Shown here: positions 20,954-27,798 of the stretch, piece by piece
Layout of the letters: every line of letters starts with the position of its first letter
Position numbering within the stretch: the first letter of the stretch is position 1
IMG/VR virus record: IMGVR_UViG_3300032177_000063
Coordinates: 1 to 27,798 of that record
Source: a virus
Strand: one strand, 5' to 3'
DNA length: 27,798 bases
The notes under the pieces: generated by a model
Database searches by the model: none
What the model was told of the DNA's origin: nothing
What the model saw: only the letters and a program-made list of their open reading frames with translations
Program-made: the position numbers and the translations under genes

Positions 20954-21684
20954 CGGAGCTTGAGCCCAGGCTTCAGCCCGGTCCGGGCTTCCACCTTCGG
21001 GAGGACGGCCAGTGGGAGGTCATGAAGATCCCCGCGGACGTCCTTGAGAGCGCCTCGCTCTCGGGCAAGCTCACAATCCAGGGATATAGGTGCACTGTGT
21101 TCGAGACTCCTGACAAGGACCAATGGGCGCAGAAGAGCGAGACCGTCCCCATCCTGGGGACGGTCGCCTCGCGCGTCGCCGCGTCCTGGCTGTCCACGGT
21201 CCCACAACACCAGTGCGCCTCTTGCGCGACGTTCGCGTGGCACGGCCCGGAGCAGTCACCCGTCCGGTTCGCCGGCGGCGTGCACCATCCGTCGTGCCCG
21301 GAGCTCCGCGCGGACACGGTCGCTTCGAAGGTCGCCGCCCGCTTCTTCGAGGCTAAGGGCCGGAAGCGCGACGTGACGTCCATCGTCAAGAAGATCATGG
21401 ACCGCCCGGGCGACGACAGGAGCTACGAGAAGGAGATCTCGAAGTACGGCAAGAAGGTCCGCAAGGCCGCGCCCAGGGCGAAGGCCGCCTTCGAGAAGCT
21501 CTCCGCCGAGCTCGAGAAGCTCTCGACCGAGCTCGCCGAGGCCGAGCACGAGAAGGTCGCCGGGCATCACGCCGGAGTCGTCGCGGACGAGATCGGCAAG
21601 GCCGTCTCGACCGTCCAGGTCGCCGCGTCCTCCCTCATCAGGAACCTCCTGAAGCGGGCCGAGGAGTGGGATCCGGAGGAGTGA
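20950..21684 (+). CDS. Hypothetical protein with Cys/His motif and coiled coil
   Basis: 244 aa from GTG 20950, or 220 aa from ATG 21022. The first part is beta-type (KLTIQGYRCTVFETPDKDQW). A Cys/His cluster CASCATFAWHG...HHPSCPEL could bind zinc. A lysine-rich segment and a coiled coil with near-heptads (FEKLSAELEKLSTELAEAEHEKV) follow, then a C-terminal helix (ISSLIRNLLKRAEEWD-like). The segments VASRVAASWL and VASKVAARFFEA are similar to each other and flank the Cys/His cluster, a small internal duplication. The gene ends two bases before a strong hairpin and faces the opposite-strand HNH-like gene. Function unknown. Confidence 0.72.
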   Translation: MPELEPRLQPGPGFHLREDGQWEVMKIPADVLESASLSGKLTIQGYRCTVFETPDKDQWAQKSETVPILGTVASRVAASWLSTVPQHQCASCATFAWHGPEQSPVRFAGGVHHPSCPELRADTVASKVAARFFEAKGRKRDVTSIVKKIMDRPGDDRSYEKEISKYGKKVRKAAPRAKAAFEKLSAELEKLSTELAEAEHEKVAGHHAGVVADEIGKAVSTVQVAASSLIRNLLKRAEEWDPEE

Positions 21685-21686
21685 CC

Positions 21687-21720
21687 ACGAGCGGTACGAT
21701 CGTCTGATCGTACCGCTCGT
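21687..21720. terminator. 15-bp perfect hairpin between convergent genes (possible bidirectional terminator)
   Basis: The arms ACGAGCGGTACGATC (21687-21701) and GATCGTACCGCTCGT (21706-21720) pair perfectly around GTCT. The + gene stops at 21684 and the minus-strand gene stops at 21721, so the hairpin fills the whole gap. There is no T-run on either side, so a Rho-independent terminator would be atypical. Confidence 0.6.
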
Positions 21721-22020
21721 CTACGTCGGACCGGATCTTCGGAACCTGTCCAGGTTCCACGTCCTGAGCCTCGAGCAGTTGGCGCACAAGAGCGTGCACT
21801 CGGCCGCCCGGACGGCTATCCTCTTCAGGCTGAGGAGGAGCATGCGGGACGGCGACTCTGTCCCCTCGTCCTTCCATAGGTCCATCTGGCAGGACTGGAG
21901 GTCCGGGTTCCCGCAGTCCTCGCATGGCCCTGTCTTCAGCTTGCGCAGGAGCTCCCTGGCCTGGAACCTCCTTCTGGCCGCCTTCGTCCGCGCCGCTGCC
22001 GCCGGATCGAACATATTCAT
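21721..22020 (-). CDS. Degenerate HNH-like zinc protein (opposite strand)
   Basis: 99 aa. Layout is that of a short HNH protein: basic helix (ARTKAARRRFQARELLRKLKTG), CEDCG, a central strand, then AECTLLCANCSRLRTW. The metal ribbons (CEDC, CANC) are kept. The central residue expected as His in FDH is replaced (QMDLWKDEG), and the final His of CxxCH is Ser (CANCS). The catalytic function is therefore probably lost or altered. Base composition is close to the phage average, unlike the two active-looking HNH genes, suggesting long residence. Start at 22020 or 22014; AGGAG lies 12 bases upstream of the first. Confidence 0.68.
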   Translation of the reverse strand: MNMFDPAAAARTKAARRRFQARELLRKLKTGPCEDCGNPDLQSCQMDLWKDEGTESPSRMLLLSLKRIAVRAAECTLLCANCSRLRTWNLDRFRRSGPT

Positions 22021-22062
22021 GTACGTAGGAAACTCCTAAAGGCTTAATGCCTCCTTTTTGGC
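22021..22062 (+). promoter_or_regulatory. Short gap before the tail tube gene
   Basis: It holds AGGC-TTAAT-GCCT followed by CCTTTTT, which could be a weak terminator stem, and the GCCTCCTTTTT motif (22049-22059). No Shine-Dalgarno and no well-placed TANNNT box precede ATG 22063, although this should be a strongly expressed gene. Confidence 0.35.
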
Positions 22063-22761
22063 ATGAGCAGGGCAGATAGCGACACCTACATCTACAGGCG
22101 CGGCAGTTCCCCGAACACCCGCGTCGCGATCTCCCAGAAGAACCGCGTCTTCAGCACGCCGTACACGTCCTCGACCCCCAAGCAGAAGCAGGTCGGCGTC
22201 CTGTCGACCTTCGACTTCAGCGAGTCCAGGGCGGTCGACCCGGTGCGCGGCGTCGGCTTCGGGGACAAGATTCAGGAGCTCGTGCCTGGCGTCACCGAGC
22301 CCATGGCGCTCACGCTGAACAGGACCCTCCTGTACACCGCGGGAATCATGCAGGAGCTCGGCTACCGCGCCGGCGTCGACGGCCTCGTCCGGTCGCTCCG
22401 CCAGCACAAGTGGCCCTTCGACATCCGTTCGGAGCTCGTGTTCTCCGAGCTCGTCGTGAACCAGGACATCAGCCAGATCCTCATGAAGACCCCCGACACG
22501 GACGGCGGCACCCTCGCCCTCATCACGTACTTCGAGGCCTGCTGGCTCAACAGCATCTCGGTCTCGTTCCCGAGCGACTCGGCCATCGTCGTGGAGGACG
22601 CCGCGGCGACCTGCACCGACGTCACGGACGGAACTTCGCTCTACGGCGTCTCGGCCGACACGTACGGCGACCTCCTCGACTCGGGCAACAACCCGCTCAA
22701 GGGCTTCGGCTCCCGCCTCTACACGAGCGGCGGCTCGGCGGCGGCACGTCTGATTCCCTGA
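22063..22761 (+). CDS. Tail tube protein (probable)
   Basis: 232 aa. Order after the sheath and immediately before two tail-assembly genes and the tape measure is the standard place for the tail tube subunit, which stacks as hexamers to form the inner channel. The segment VGFGDKIQELVPGVTEPMALTLNRTLLYTAG, with later SLRQHKWPFDIRSELVFSELV, looks like the compact beta-barrel of phage tube proteins. It ends with an Ala/Ser-rich beta tail. The assignment rests on synteny and pattern, not on a diagnostic motif. The gene has no Shine-Dalgarno. A cluster of hairpins begins at its stop codon. Confidence 0.72.
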   Translation: MSRADSDTYIYRRGSSPNTRVAISQKNRVFSTPYTSSTPKQKQVGVLSTFDFSESRAVDPVRGVGFGDKIQELVPGVTEPMALTLNRTLLYTAGIMQELGYRAGVDGLVRSLRQHKWPFDIRSELVFSELVVNQDISQILMKTPDTDGGTLALITYFEACWLNSISVSFPSDSAIVVEDAAATCTDVTDGTSLYGVSADTYGDLLDSGNNPLKGFGSRLYTSGGSAAARLIP

Positions 22762-22820
22762 GCCGGCTGACCGGCTCCAACTTCGGCCCGGATCGGGACC
22801 TCCCGGCCCGGGCCGATCCG
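22760..22820 (+). terminator. Hairpin cluster after the tube gene
   Basis: GAGCCGG-CTGA-CCGGCTC (22760-22777) is a perfect 7-bp stem overlapping the stop codon. Next, CGGATCGG (22789-22796) pairs with CCGATCCG (22813-22820), or alternatively CGGCCCGG (22784-22791) with CCGGGCCG (22808-22815). No T-run follows. It may lower read-through or protect the tube mRNA 3' end. Confidence 0.5.
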
Positions 22821-22830
22821 TGTCCGCCGG

Positions 22831-22836
22831 TAGGGT
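22831..22836 (+). promoter_or_regulatory. Possible -10 box TAGGGT
   Basis: TGTCCGCCGGTAGGGTC resembles the CCGGCGTAAGCT elements. It would give a short leader of about 27 nt before ATG 22870. No -35 is evident. Confidence 0.3.
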
Positions 22837-22869
22837 CAGTTCGGACATCCATCCGAAAGGCGACCCTGA

Positions 22870-23838
22870 ATGGAAGCGGATTTCTTCAACGATCTCGAGT
22901 CGGCGCTCACGAACGTCGGCACCAACGTCCTCTGGAAGAGGAAGGTCGGGGACGTTGTGCTGTGGATCGCCCCCCTCACGATGGTCGGACAGGGGAAGGT
23001 CGTCGAGACCATCACGAGCGCGGATCCGAAGTCGAACGTCATCGGGGAGACGAAGCGCATCACGCTCTCCCACTCGGTCGTCGGCATCAACGAGACCGAC
23101 CTCCGCCCGTACAGGGACGGCGTGCCCGTCTTTCCGTCCCTGGACCGTGAAAGGAAGCCCGTGAAGGTGTCCCTGGACAGATACCTGTACGGGAAGATGG
23201 CCGGATGGGGCGCCCAGTTCGTCGACGACGCGTTCGCGGTCTACGCCGACCTCATGGAGTCATTCCAGAAGCAGAACCTCAAGGACGTCAAGTTCGAGAA
23301 CACCAAGGATCCTCGCGAGGAGCTCGCCGACCTCATGGTGAAGGTCACAGAGCTACGCGAGCAGCTCGGCATGAACCAGCTCGTGGATCCCGACCATGAG
23401 CCCGCCCGGAGGGAGGAGCTCGACGAGGAAGTCCCCGACGAGCCGGTCCGGGCGGCCCCTCCCGTGGGGGACGACTTCGACCCGTTCCGCCAGGTGCCAG
23501 ACCGAGCCCCACCCTCTCCGGATCCGGTCCCGCGCAGGGCCAGGGAGATCATGGAGTCCGAGGATGCGGCGCTCAGGGACGCCGCCCCCTCGGGAGCCCC
23601 CGTCCAGCATCCGAACCCGAACGCAGCCCCCGCTCCCCCGCCGATGCAGGCCGTCGGCCCCATACCCGTACCGGTCGTCAGCCGCCACCCTGGCGTCCAC
23701 GGCCCCGTGCACGTCGGTACGCCTTCCGTCCCGTCCGAGGTCATCGAGGAGCCGTCACGCCGGACGGCAGTCTCTCCTCCCGAAATCGACAAGCCTCATT
23801 CCAACCGGAATCCTCGCTTTCAGCCTCCCCCTCGGTGA
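22870..23838 (+). CDS. Tail assembly chaperone candidate with Pro-rich tail
   Basis: 322 aa. The N-terminal ~170 residues are folded (VLWKRKVGDVVLWIAPLTMVGQGKVVETI; SVVGINETDLRPYRDG; a helical LADLMVKVTELREQLGM end). The rest is disordered and rich in Pro/Glu/Arg (QPPP, PAPPPM). The position between tube and tape measure is that of the tail assembly chaperones (lambda G/GT type) that coat the tape measure. The N-terminal pattern of a strand pair and -PLTM- segment fits, but no specific motif proves it. No obvious slippery site or overlapping frame extends it, so a classic G/GT frameshift was not seen. ATG 22870 has only a weak GAAAGG upstream. Confidence 0.65.
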   Translation: MEADFFNDLESALTNVGTNVLWKRKVGDVVLWIAPLTMVGQGKVVETITSADPKSNVIGETKRITLSHSVVGINETDLRPYRDGVPVFPSLDRERKPVKVSLDRYLYGKMAGWGAQFVDDAFAVYADLMESFQKQNLKDVKFENTKDPREELADLMVKVTELREQLGMNQLVDPDHEPARREELDEEVPDEPVRAAPPVGDDFDPFRQVPDRAPPSPDPVPRRAREIMESEDAALRDAAPSGAPVQHPNPNAAPAPPPMQAVGPIPVPVVSRHPGVHGPVHVGTPSVPSEVIEEPSRRTAVSPPEIDKPHSNRNPRFQPPPR

Positions 23839-23841
23839 CGA

Positions 23842-25014
23842 ATGAGCGCACCCGTCCCTGAGGAAGGGAAGCGCAGGATAAAGATCACGGTCCCGGATGT
23901 CTACAAGAAGGTAGACGACGGGGTTTGGTCTGAGCTCGAGAAGTACGTCTTCACCGGCTTCCTGCACAGCTCCTCCGTGGTCCAGGGCAGGACTTTCGTG
24001 TTCAAGACCCTGAACGCGAACGAGGTGAGGATGATAGAGTTCATGAGGCCGTACGGGGCCACGTCTGCCGAGTCCAGGGCCTCGTTCCGGAGCTCCTTCA
24101 TAGCACACAGCGTGCTCATGGCCGACGGCCAGAACGTGCTGCACGACAGGCCGAACCACATCGTCCGCCTCATGAAGCTCGTCGGGAGGCTCCCGGTCCA
24201 GGTCCAGAACAAGGTCGTCGAGAACCTGTCCGCGCTGAACGAGAGGGCGTCGAGGCTCTTCCCGCTCGTCGAGCCCTACTCGTACGAGAACAGGTCCCGC
24301 TACAAGTGGCTCCAGGTGAAGGGCCAGCCTATCAACGCGTCCTCGTGCACCGGCATCCCCGGCACGGACGACCTCGGCATGAACTACTGCCAGCAGGTCT
24401 GGACCGCGATGAACAACATACAGGACCTCCGTGACTCCATGGAGAAGGACTGGTCGCACGCCAAGTTCATCGGCTCCTGCTTTGCCGGAAAGAGCATCAG
24501 GTCCATCGACGAGAAGGACAAGATGCGCCATGAGAAGGAGCGCGTCGACCGGGAGGAGGCCAAGATGCTGGCCCTCCACGCATACCTGAACCGCCTCGCC
24601 GGCGCCCCCGACCCGACGGAGACGGTCAGGCTCCCCGACGGCCGGCAGGCCGATGTCGCCAAGCGCTTCCGGGCGGACTCCGTGGAGGAGCTCGCCGATC
24701 AGCTGTCGGCGGCGCTCTCCGGAGAGAAGGACTTCCACGACACCGTCGTCGAGGCACGTGAGAGGGGCCTCAGGGACAGGGCCGCCGCCATAGAGGACCA
24801 GAAGCGCCTTTATTTCTCCCGTCCGAGGGTGAACGACGCTCAGGGCGGCGGTTCGAGGATCATCGGCGGGAGGGCCGAGGCCGACGCTTACCTCGCGAGG
24901 ATGGAGGCCGCCAAGATGCACCAGCTCGAGATGCACCGGAGGGTGGTTTCCCCGGGCGAGGAAGAGACCTCCGATGGGCCGTTGGACGGCGGACCTAAGG
25001 ACGGGGGAAGGTGA
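23842..25014 (+). CDS. Conserved phage tail-assembly-region protein
   Basis: 390 aa, starting three bases after the previous stop. The N-terminal ~200 residues look folded and conserved in style (TFVFKTLNANEVRMIEFMRP; FIAHSVLMADGQNVL; EPYSYENRSRYKWLQVKGQPI; GTDDLGMNYCQQVWTAMN). A helical, strongly charged region follows (DKMRHEKERVDREEAKML; a coiled-coil type segment), and a disordered end. It is the second protein between tube and tape measure, where myoviruses often encode a second assembly protein. I cannot name a Pfam family from memory with certainty. It ends three bases before the tape-measure start. Confidence 0.7.
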   Translation: MSAPVPEEGKRRIKITVPDVYKKVDDGVWSELEKYVFTGFLHSSSVVQGRTFVFKTLNANEVRMIEFMRPYGATSAESRASFRSSFIAHSVLMADGQNVLHDRPNHIVRLMKLVGRLPVQVQNKVVENLSALNERASRLFPLVEPYSYENRSRYKWLQVKGQPINASSCTGIPGTDDLGMNYCQQVWTAMNNIQDLRDSMEKDWSHAKFIGSCFAGKSIRSIDEKDKMRHEKERVDREEAKMLALHAYLNRLAGAPDPTETVRLPDGRQADVAKRFRADSVEELADQLSAALSGEKDFHDTVVEARERGLRDRAAAIEDQKRLYFSRPRVNDAQGGGSRIIGGRAEADAYLARMEAAKMHQLEMHRRVVSPGEEETSDGPLDGGPKDGGR

Positions 25015-25017
25015 CGG

Positions 25018-27798
25018 ATGGCTAAAGAACAGGTAAAGCTTGAAGTCCCGATCGTCGTAAAGATCGATCCGAAGTCCGTCAAGGAGGCCGAGAGGGACTT
25101 TAAGGCCCTCCAGAAGAGCCTGGCCAAGGCCAGCGTCGACTGGACGAAGCTCGGCAAGACCCAGCAGGTCAACGCCAAGGAGCTCATGAAGATCGGCGCG
25201 GCCGCGGCCGCGCTCGGGAGCAGCATATCCAGGGGCGCCCAGGACGCCGGGAAGAAGCTCGGCTCCCTCGGAAAGGCCATCGACGAGGCCAAGAAGGAGG
25301 CCGCAGAAGTCGCCAAGAAGATGGGGGAGACCTCCGACCCCGGGGCGAAGGCCGGCCTCTCCATCGAGTCCAAGAAGGTCGAGGGCGTCCTTTCAAAGCT
25401 GTACAAGCAGGTCGAGTCTCAGTCCAAGGTCTGGAAGGACAACGCCAAGAGCGTCAAGGCGGCCTCCAAAGCCCAGCAGGACGGCGCTGCCACCCTCCGG
25501 AAGGCCGCCGCCGGGTTCAGCGGCGCGGACGTCTTCAAGGGCGTCGTGTCCGGGATTACGCAGGGCGGGTCGGCAGGCATCGCCAAGGCCCTCGGGGCCG
25601 TCGGGAAGGGCGCCGGCGGCCTGGCCGCCAAGGCGGCGAACGCGGCCGCCGGAGGCGGTCCGAAGGGCGACGCGGCCGCCGGACAGATGGGCTCCGCCGT
25701 GGCGGCCCTCGGGACCGCCGCCATGGTCCTCGCCGAGCTCGTGCAGCTCTTCATGTCCCTGAGCAGCAACGCGGCCACCCTGAACAAGGCCCTGACCTCA
25801 GGGATCGGGCTCGCTGGCGACATGGGGGCCGGGGCCGGAGAGTACACGAAGGCCCTCAACAACATGCGGACCGCGGCCATGCAGTCCAGCGGCGCCCTCG
25901 TCCGCTTCGGGATGGACGCCGAGGGCTCCCTGAGGACTGTCGGCGCCTTCGCCAAGGAGGCCTCCGGCTCGATAGTCCAGACCGAGAAGATGCTCCGCGA
26001 CATGGGGAAGGGCGACTTGAACGTCGGGCTCGTGAAGTTCGCCAAGGACGCGCAGCTCTATGGGAAGGTCATCGGTGCTTCGTCCGAGGACGTCGCGAAG
26101 ATGATGGGCGGGTTCGTCACCGAGATCGGAATCAGCGCGGACAACGTGCAGACCACGATGGGGAACATTGTGAAGCAGGCGACCCAGGCCGGCATGCCCG
26201 TTCACAAGTTCATGGACATATTCCACGAGGCCGTCCCGAACCTCGACCTCTTCACCAACCGGATAGAGGAGCTCACCGGGACGATGAAGCTCCTCTCCAA
26301 GACAATGGACCCGAGGTCCGTGAAGGGGTTCATGCAGGCGTTCGGCAAGGGCTTCGACCAGATGGACTTCAAGCAGCGCCTGAAGATGGTCTTCGTCGTC
26401 GGCCCCGGGAAGATGGCCGACATCATGAACAAGGGCGTGAAGAGGGCGACCGCCGCCATAGGACAGGAGCTCGGTCCGGACCTGTCGAAGAAGATGACGA
26501 CCGCCTTGCAGGGGAACGACCCGATCAAGGCCATGAGGGACGTCGCCGGCGAGGCGATGGCGAAGGGCGTCCCCGGGGCCACGATCGAGGCGATGAACAA
26601 GGCCGCCCGGATGGCCGCCATGGCCAAGAGCAAGGATCCCCTGAAGATGGCCACCGGCATGCGCGACATGGGCCTCATGGAGCGCATGGAGTCGCTCGAG
26701 TCCTACGCCGGCGCGTTCACCGGCGGCGACCTCACGGGCCTCGGAGAGCACGTCGCCAAGCAGCTCGGCGTTTCCGAGGCCGAGTATAAGGCGATCATAG
26801 CCCTCAAGGACAACATGGGGGATCTTACCTCCCAGGTCCGCAAGACCGGACGTACGTCCAGCGTCTCGCTCAACAACAACCTCAAGAAGATGATGGGGTT
26901 CGACAAGAAGGGCCTGATAGCCGGATCTAAGGAGGAGAAGGAGAACGAGGAGGCCTTCGAGGCCGCCATGAAGAAGCTCCCCCAGAAGGACCTCGAGGAC
27001 AAGCTCAAGGAGGCCTCCATCTCCCAGACCGAGGCCGACCTGCAGATCGCCAAGGGCGACGAAGGCCACAAGCAGTCCCTCGAGGAGCTCACCACGGACA
27101 ACGTCAACGCGACCACGTCGATCGGCGAGCAGGTCGAGAACGTCATCAAGGTCCTCCTCCAGAAGCTCTACTTCATATTCGACGAGGTGCTCGGGCTGGT
27201 CGGGAGCCTCTACGACGCGCTGCCCGGATGGATAACGCATAAATACCCGGCGGAGGCCAAGCAGCTGGACAAGTGGACGAAGATGGCGTCCGAGGACAAG
27301 AGAATATCCTCGGAGGGCCTCGACTACTACAAGAAGATGAACTCGCAGCTGAAGGACCAGGTCGCCTCCGGCGCGTCCTCTGAGAGCATCCTTCAGCAGA
27401 ACAAGGACGCCCTGATGAAGATGGGCCTTACCTTCAAGAAGAACACCGACGGCCAGCTCGTGGCCACCAAGGCGAGCAAGGACATGCAGGCCTCGATCCT
27501 CCGCGACTCCGGGATGTCCGAGGAGAAAATCGAGAAGTTCCAGACGGCCGCCGAGAACTTCGACATGGCGACCACGACCGACATGATGCAGGACATGAAT
27601 CCGGCCCAGATGGCGAAGCTCGTCAGCAGCGCCGGGTACCAGGTGGCCAAGGGCATGAAGGACACCGACATTGGAACCGGCGTGTCGGCCAAGGTCAACC
27701 CGGTCAAGGAGCGCCGAGAGAAGGCGCTGAACGATCAGGACAAGAGGACCGCCGAGCTCTATGGCGCCAGCGCCGACCAGATGCAGAAGATGGGCCTG
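25018..27798 (+). CDS. Tape-measure protein, 5' part (runs off the window)
   Basis: The frame is open from ATG 25018 to the window edge: at least 927 codons with no stop. Helical, lysine/alanine-rich N-terminus (PKSVKEAERDFKALQKSLAKAS) with coiled-coil character. Hydrophobic segments occur near residues 225-250 (VAALGTAAMVLAELVQLFMSL) and 710-740 (KVLLQKLYFIFDEVLGLVGSLY). Long Ala/Met/Lys-rich helices fill the rest. Length, composition, internal hydrophobic helices and position after the tube and assembly genes are those of a tail tape-measure protein, which sets tail length and is injected or extruded during infection. No peptidase or lysozyme motif is visible in the part present. No clear Shine-Dalgarno precedes the start. 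Confidence 0.85.
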   Translation, partial: MAKEQVKLEVPIVVKIDPKSVKEAERDFKALQKSLAKASVDWTKLGKTQQVNAKELMKIGAAAAALGSSISRGAQDAGKKLGSLGKAIDEAKKEAAEVAKKMGETSDPGAKAGLSIESKKVEGVLSKLYKQVESQSKVWKDNAKSVKAASKAQQDGAATLRKAAAGFSGADVFKGVVSGITQGGSAGIAKALGAVGKGAGGLAAKAANAAAGGGPKGDAAAGQMGSAVAALGTAAMVLAELVQLFMSLSSNAATLNKALTSGIGLAGDMGAGAGEYTKALNNMRTAAMQSSGALVRFGMDAEGSLRTVGAFAKEASGSIVQTEKMLRDMGKGDLNVGLVKFAKDAQLYGKVIGASSEDVAKMMGGFVTEIGISADNVQTTMGNIVKQATQAGMPVHKFMDIFHEAVPNLDLFTNRIEELTGTMKLLSKTMDPRSVKGFMQAFGKGFDQMDFKQRLKMVFVVGPGKMADIMNKGVKRATAAIGQELGPDLSKKMTTALQGNDPIKAMRDVAGEAMAKGVPGATIEAMNKAARMAAMAKSKDPLKMATGMRDMGLMERMESLESYAGAFTGGDLTGLGEHVAKQLGVSEAEYKAIIALKDNMGDLTSQVRKTGRTSSVSLNNNLKKMMGFDKKGLIAGSKEEKENEEAFEAAMKKLPQKDLEDKLKEASISQTEADLQIAKGDEGHKQSLEELTTDNVNATTSIGEQVENVIKVLLQKLYFIFDEVLGLVGSLYDALPGWITHKYPAEAKQLDKWTKMASEDKRISSEGLDYYKKMNSQLKDQVASGASSESILQQNKDALMKMGLTFKKNTDGQLVATKASKDMQASILRDSGMSEEKIEKFQTAAENFDMATTTDMMQDMNPAQMAKLVSSAGYQVAKGMKDTDIGTGVSAKVNPVKERREKALNDQDKRTAELYGASADQMQKMGL

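Noticed and set aside
22870-25014. A programmed frameshift linking the two proteins before the tape measure
   Set aside because: The second gene has its own ATG three bases after the first stop, and no clear slippery heptamer was seen near the end of the first.

Overview
The window reads as one continuous stretch of a large, GC-rich tailed-phage genome of the contractile-tail (myovirus) type. The landmark genes are a very long tail sheath protein (5809-10905), a likely tail tube protein (22063-22761), two tail-assembly proteins (22870-25014) and the start of a tape-measure protein that runs off the right edge (25018 onward). No bacterial housekeeping gene, tRNA, rRNA, CRISPR array, integrase or insertion sequence was seen. 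Nearly all genes are on the + strand and tightly packed, with TGATG, GTGA or TTGA stop/start overlaps. The host cannot be read directly. High GC, heavy use of AGG for arginine, and a set of genes whose only upstream signal is a TANNNT hexamer 5-6 nt before the start codon (leaderless-type promoters) point to a host such as Deinococcota, Actinomycetota or Chloroflexota; this is inference.

Region 1 (1-5655) holds two small proteins, an actin-like ATPase, a small barrel protein, a cysteine-based dual-specificity-type phosphatase, a proline-rich protein, a free-standing HNH endonuclease made of two tandem HNH units, a beta-rich tail/neck candidate and an FmdB-type zinc ribbon. Region 2 (5656-10905) is a 153-bp control region and the sheath gene. 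The 1698-aa sheath is far longer than usual sheaths and carries inserted domains, including six tandem His-containing repeats of about 42 aa.

Region 3 (10906-18131) begins with a GIY-YIG homing endonuclease and continues with a run of poorly known genes: a 59-aa protein, a CxxC protein, two paralogous DNA-binding-like/coiled-coil proteins, a small barrel protein with its Shine-Dalgarno in a hairpin loop, a methyltransferase-fold protein, a protein with a C-terminal J domain, and two small proteins. Region 4 (18132-22020) has an AAA+ ATPase, an opposite-strand HNH endonuclease overlapping its 3' end, three small + strand genes, and an opposite-strand degenerate HNH-like gene facing them across a 15-bp perfect inverted repeat. 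Region 5 (22021-27798) is the tube, assembly-protein and tape-measure block.

The tail genes should work together in the usual way: sheath around tube, tube length set by the tape measure, assembly proteins wrapping the tape measure. Most unusual is the non-tail cargo between sheath and tube and upstream of the sheath. An actin-like protein, a J-domain protein, an AAA+ ATPase and a protein-phosphatase-like enzyme suggest host-cell remodelling or a virion-assembly/chaperone system. Nothing in the sequence proves that they act together.
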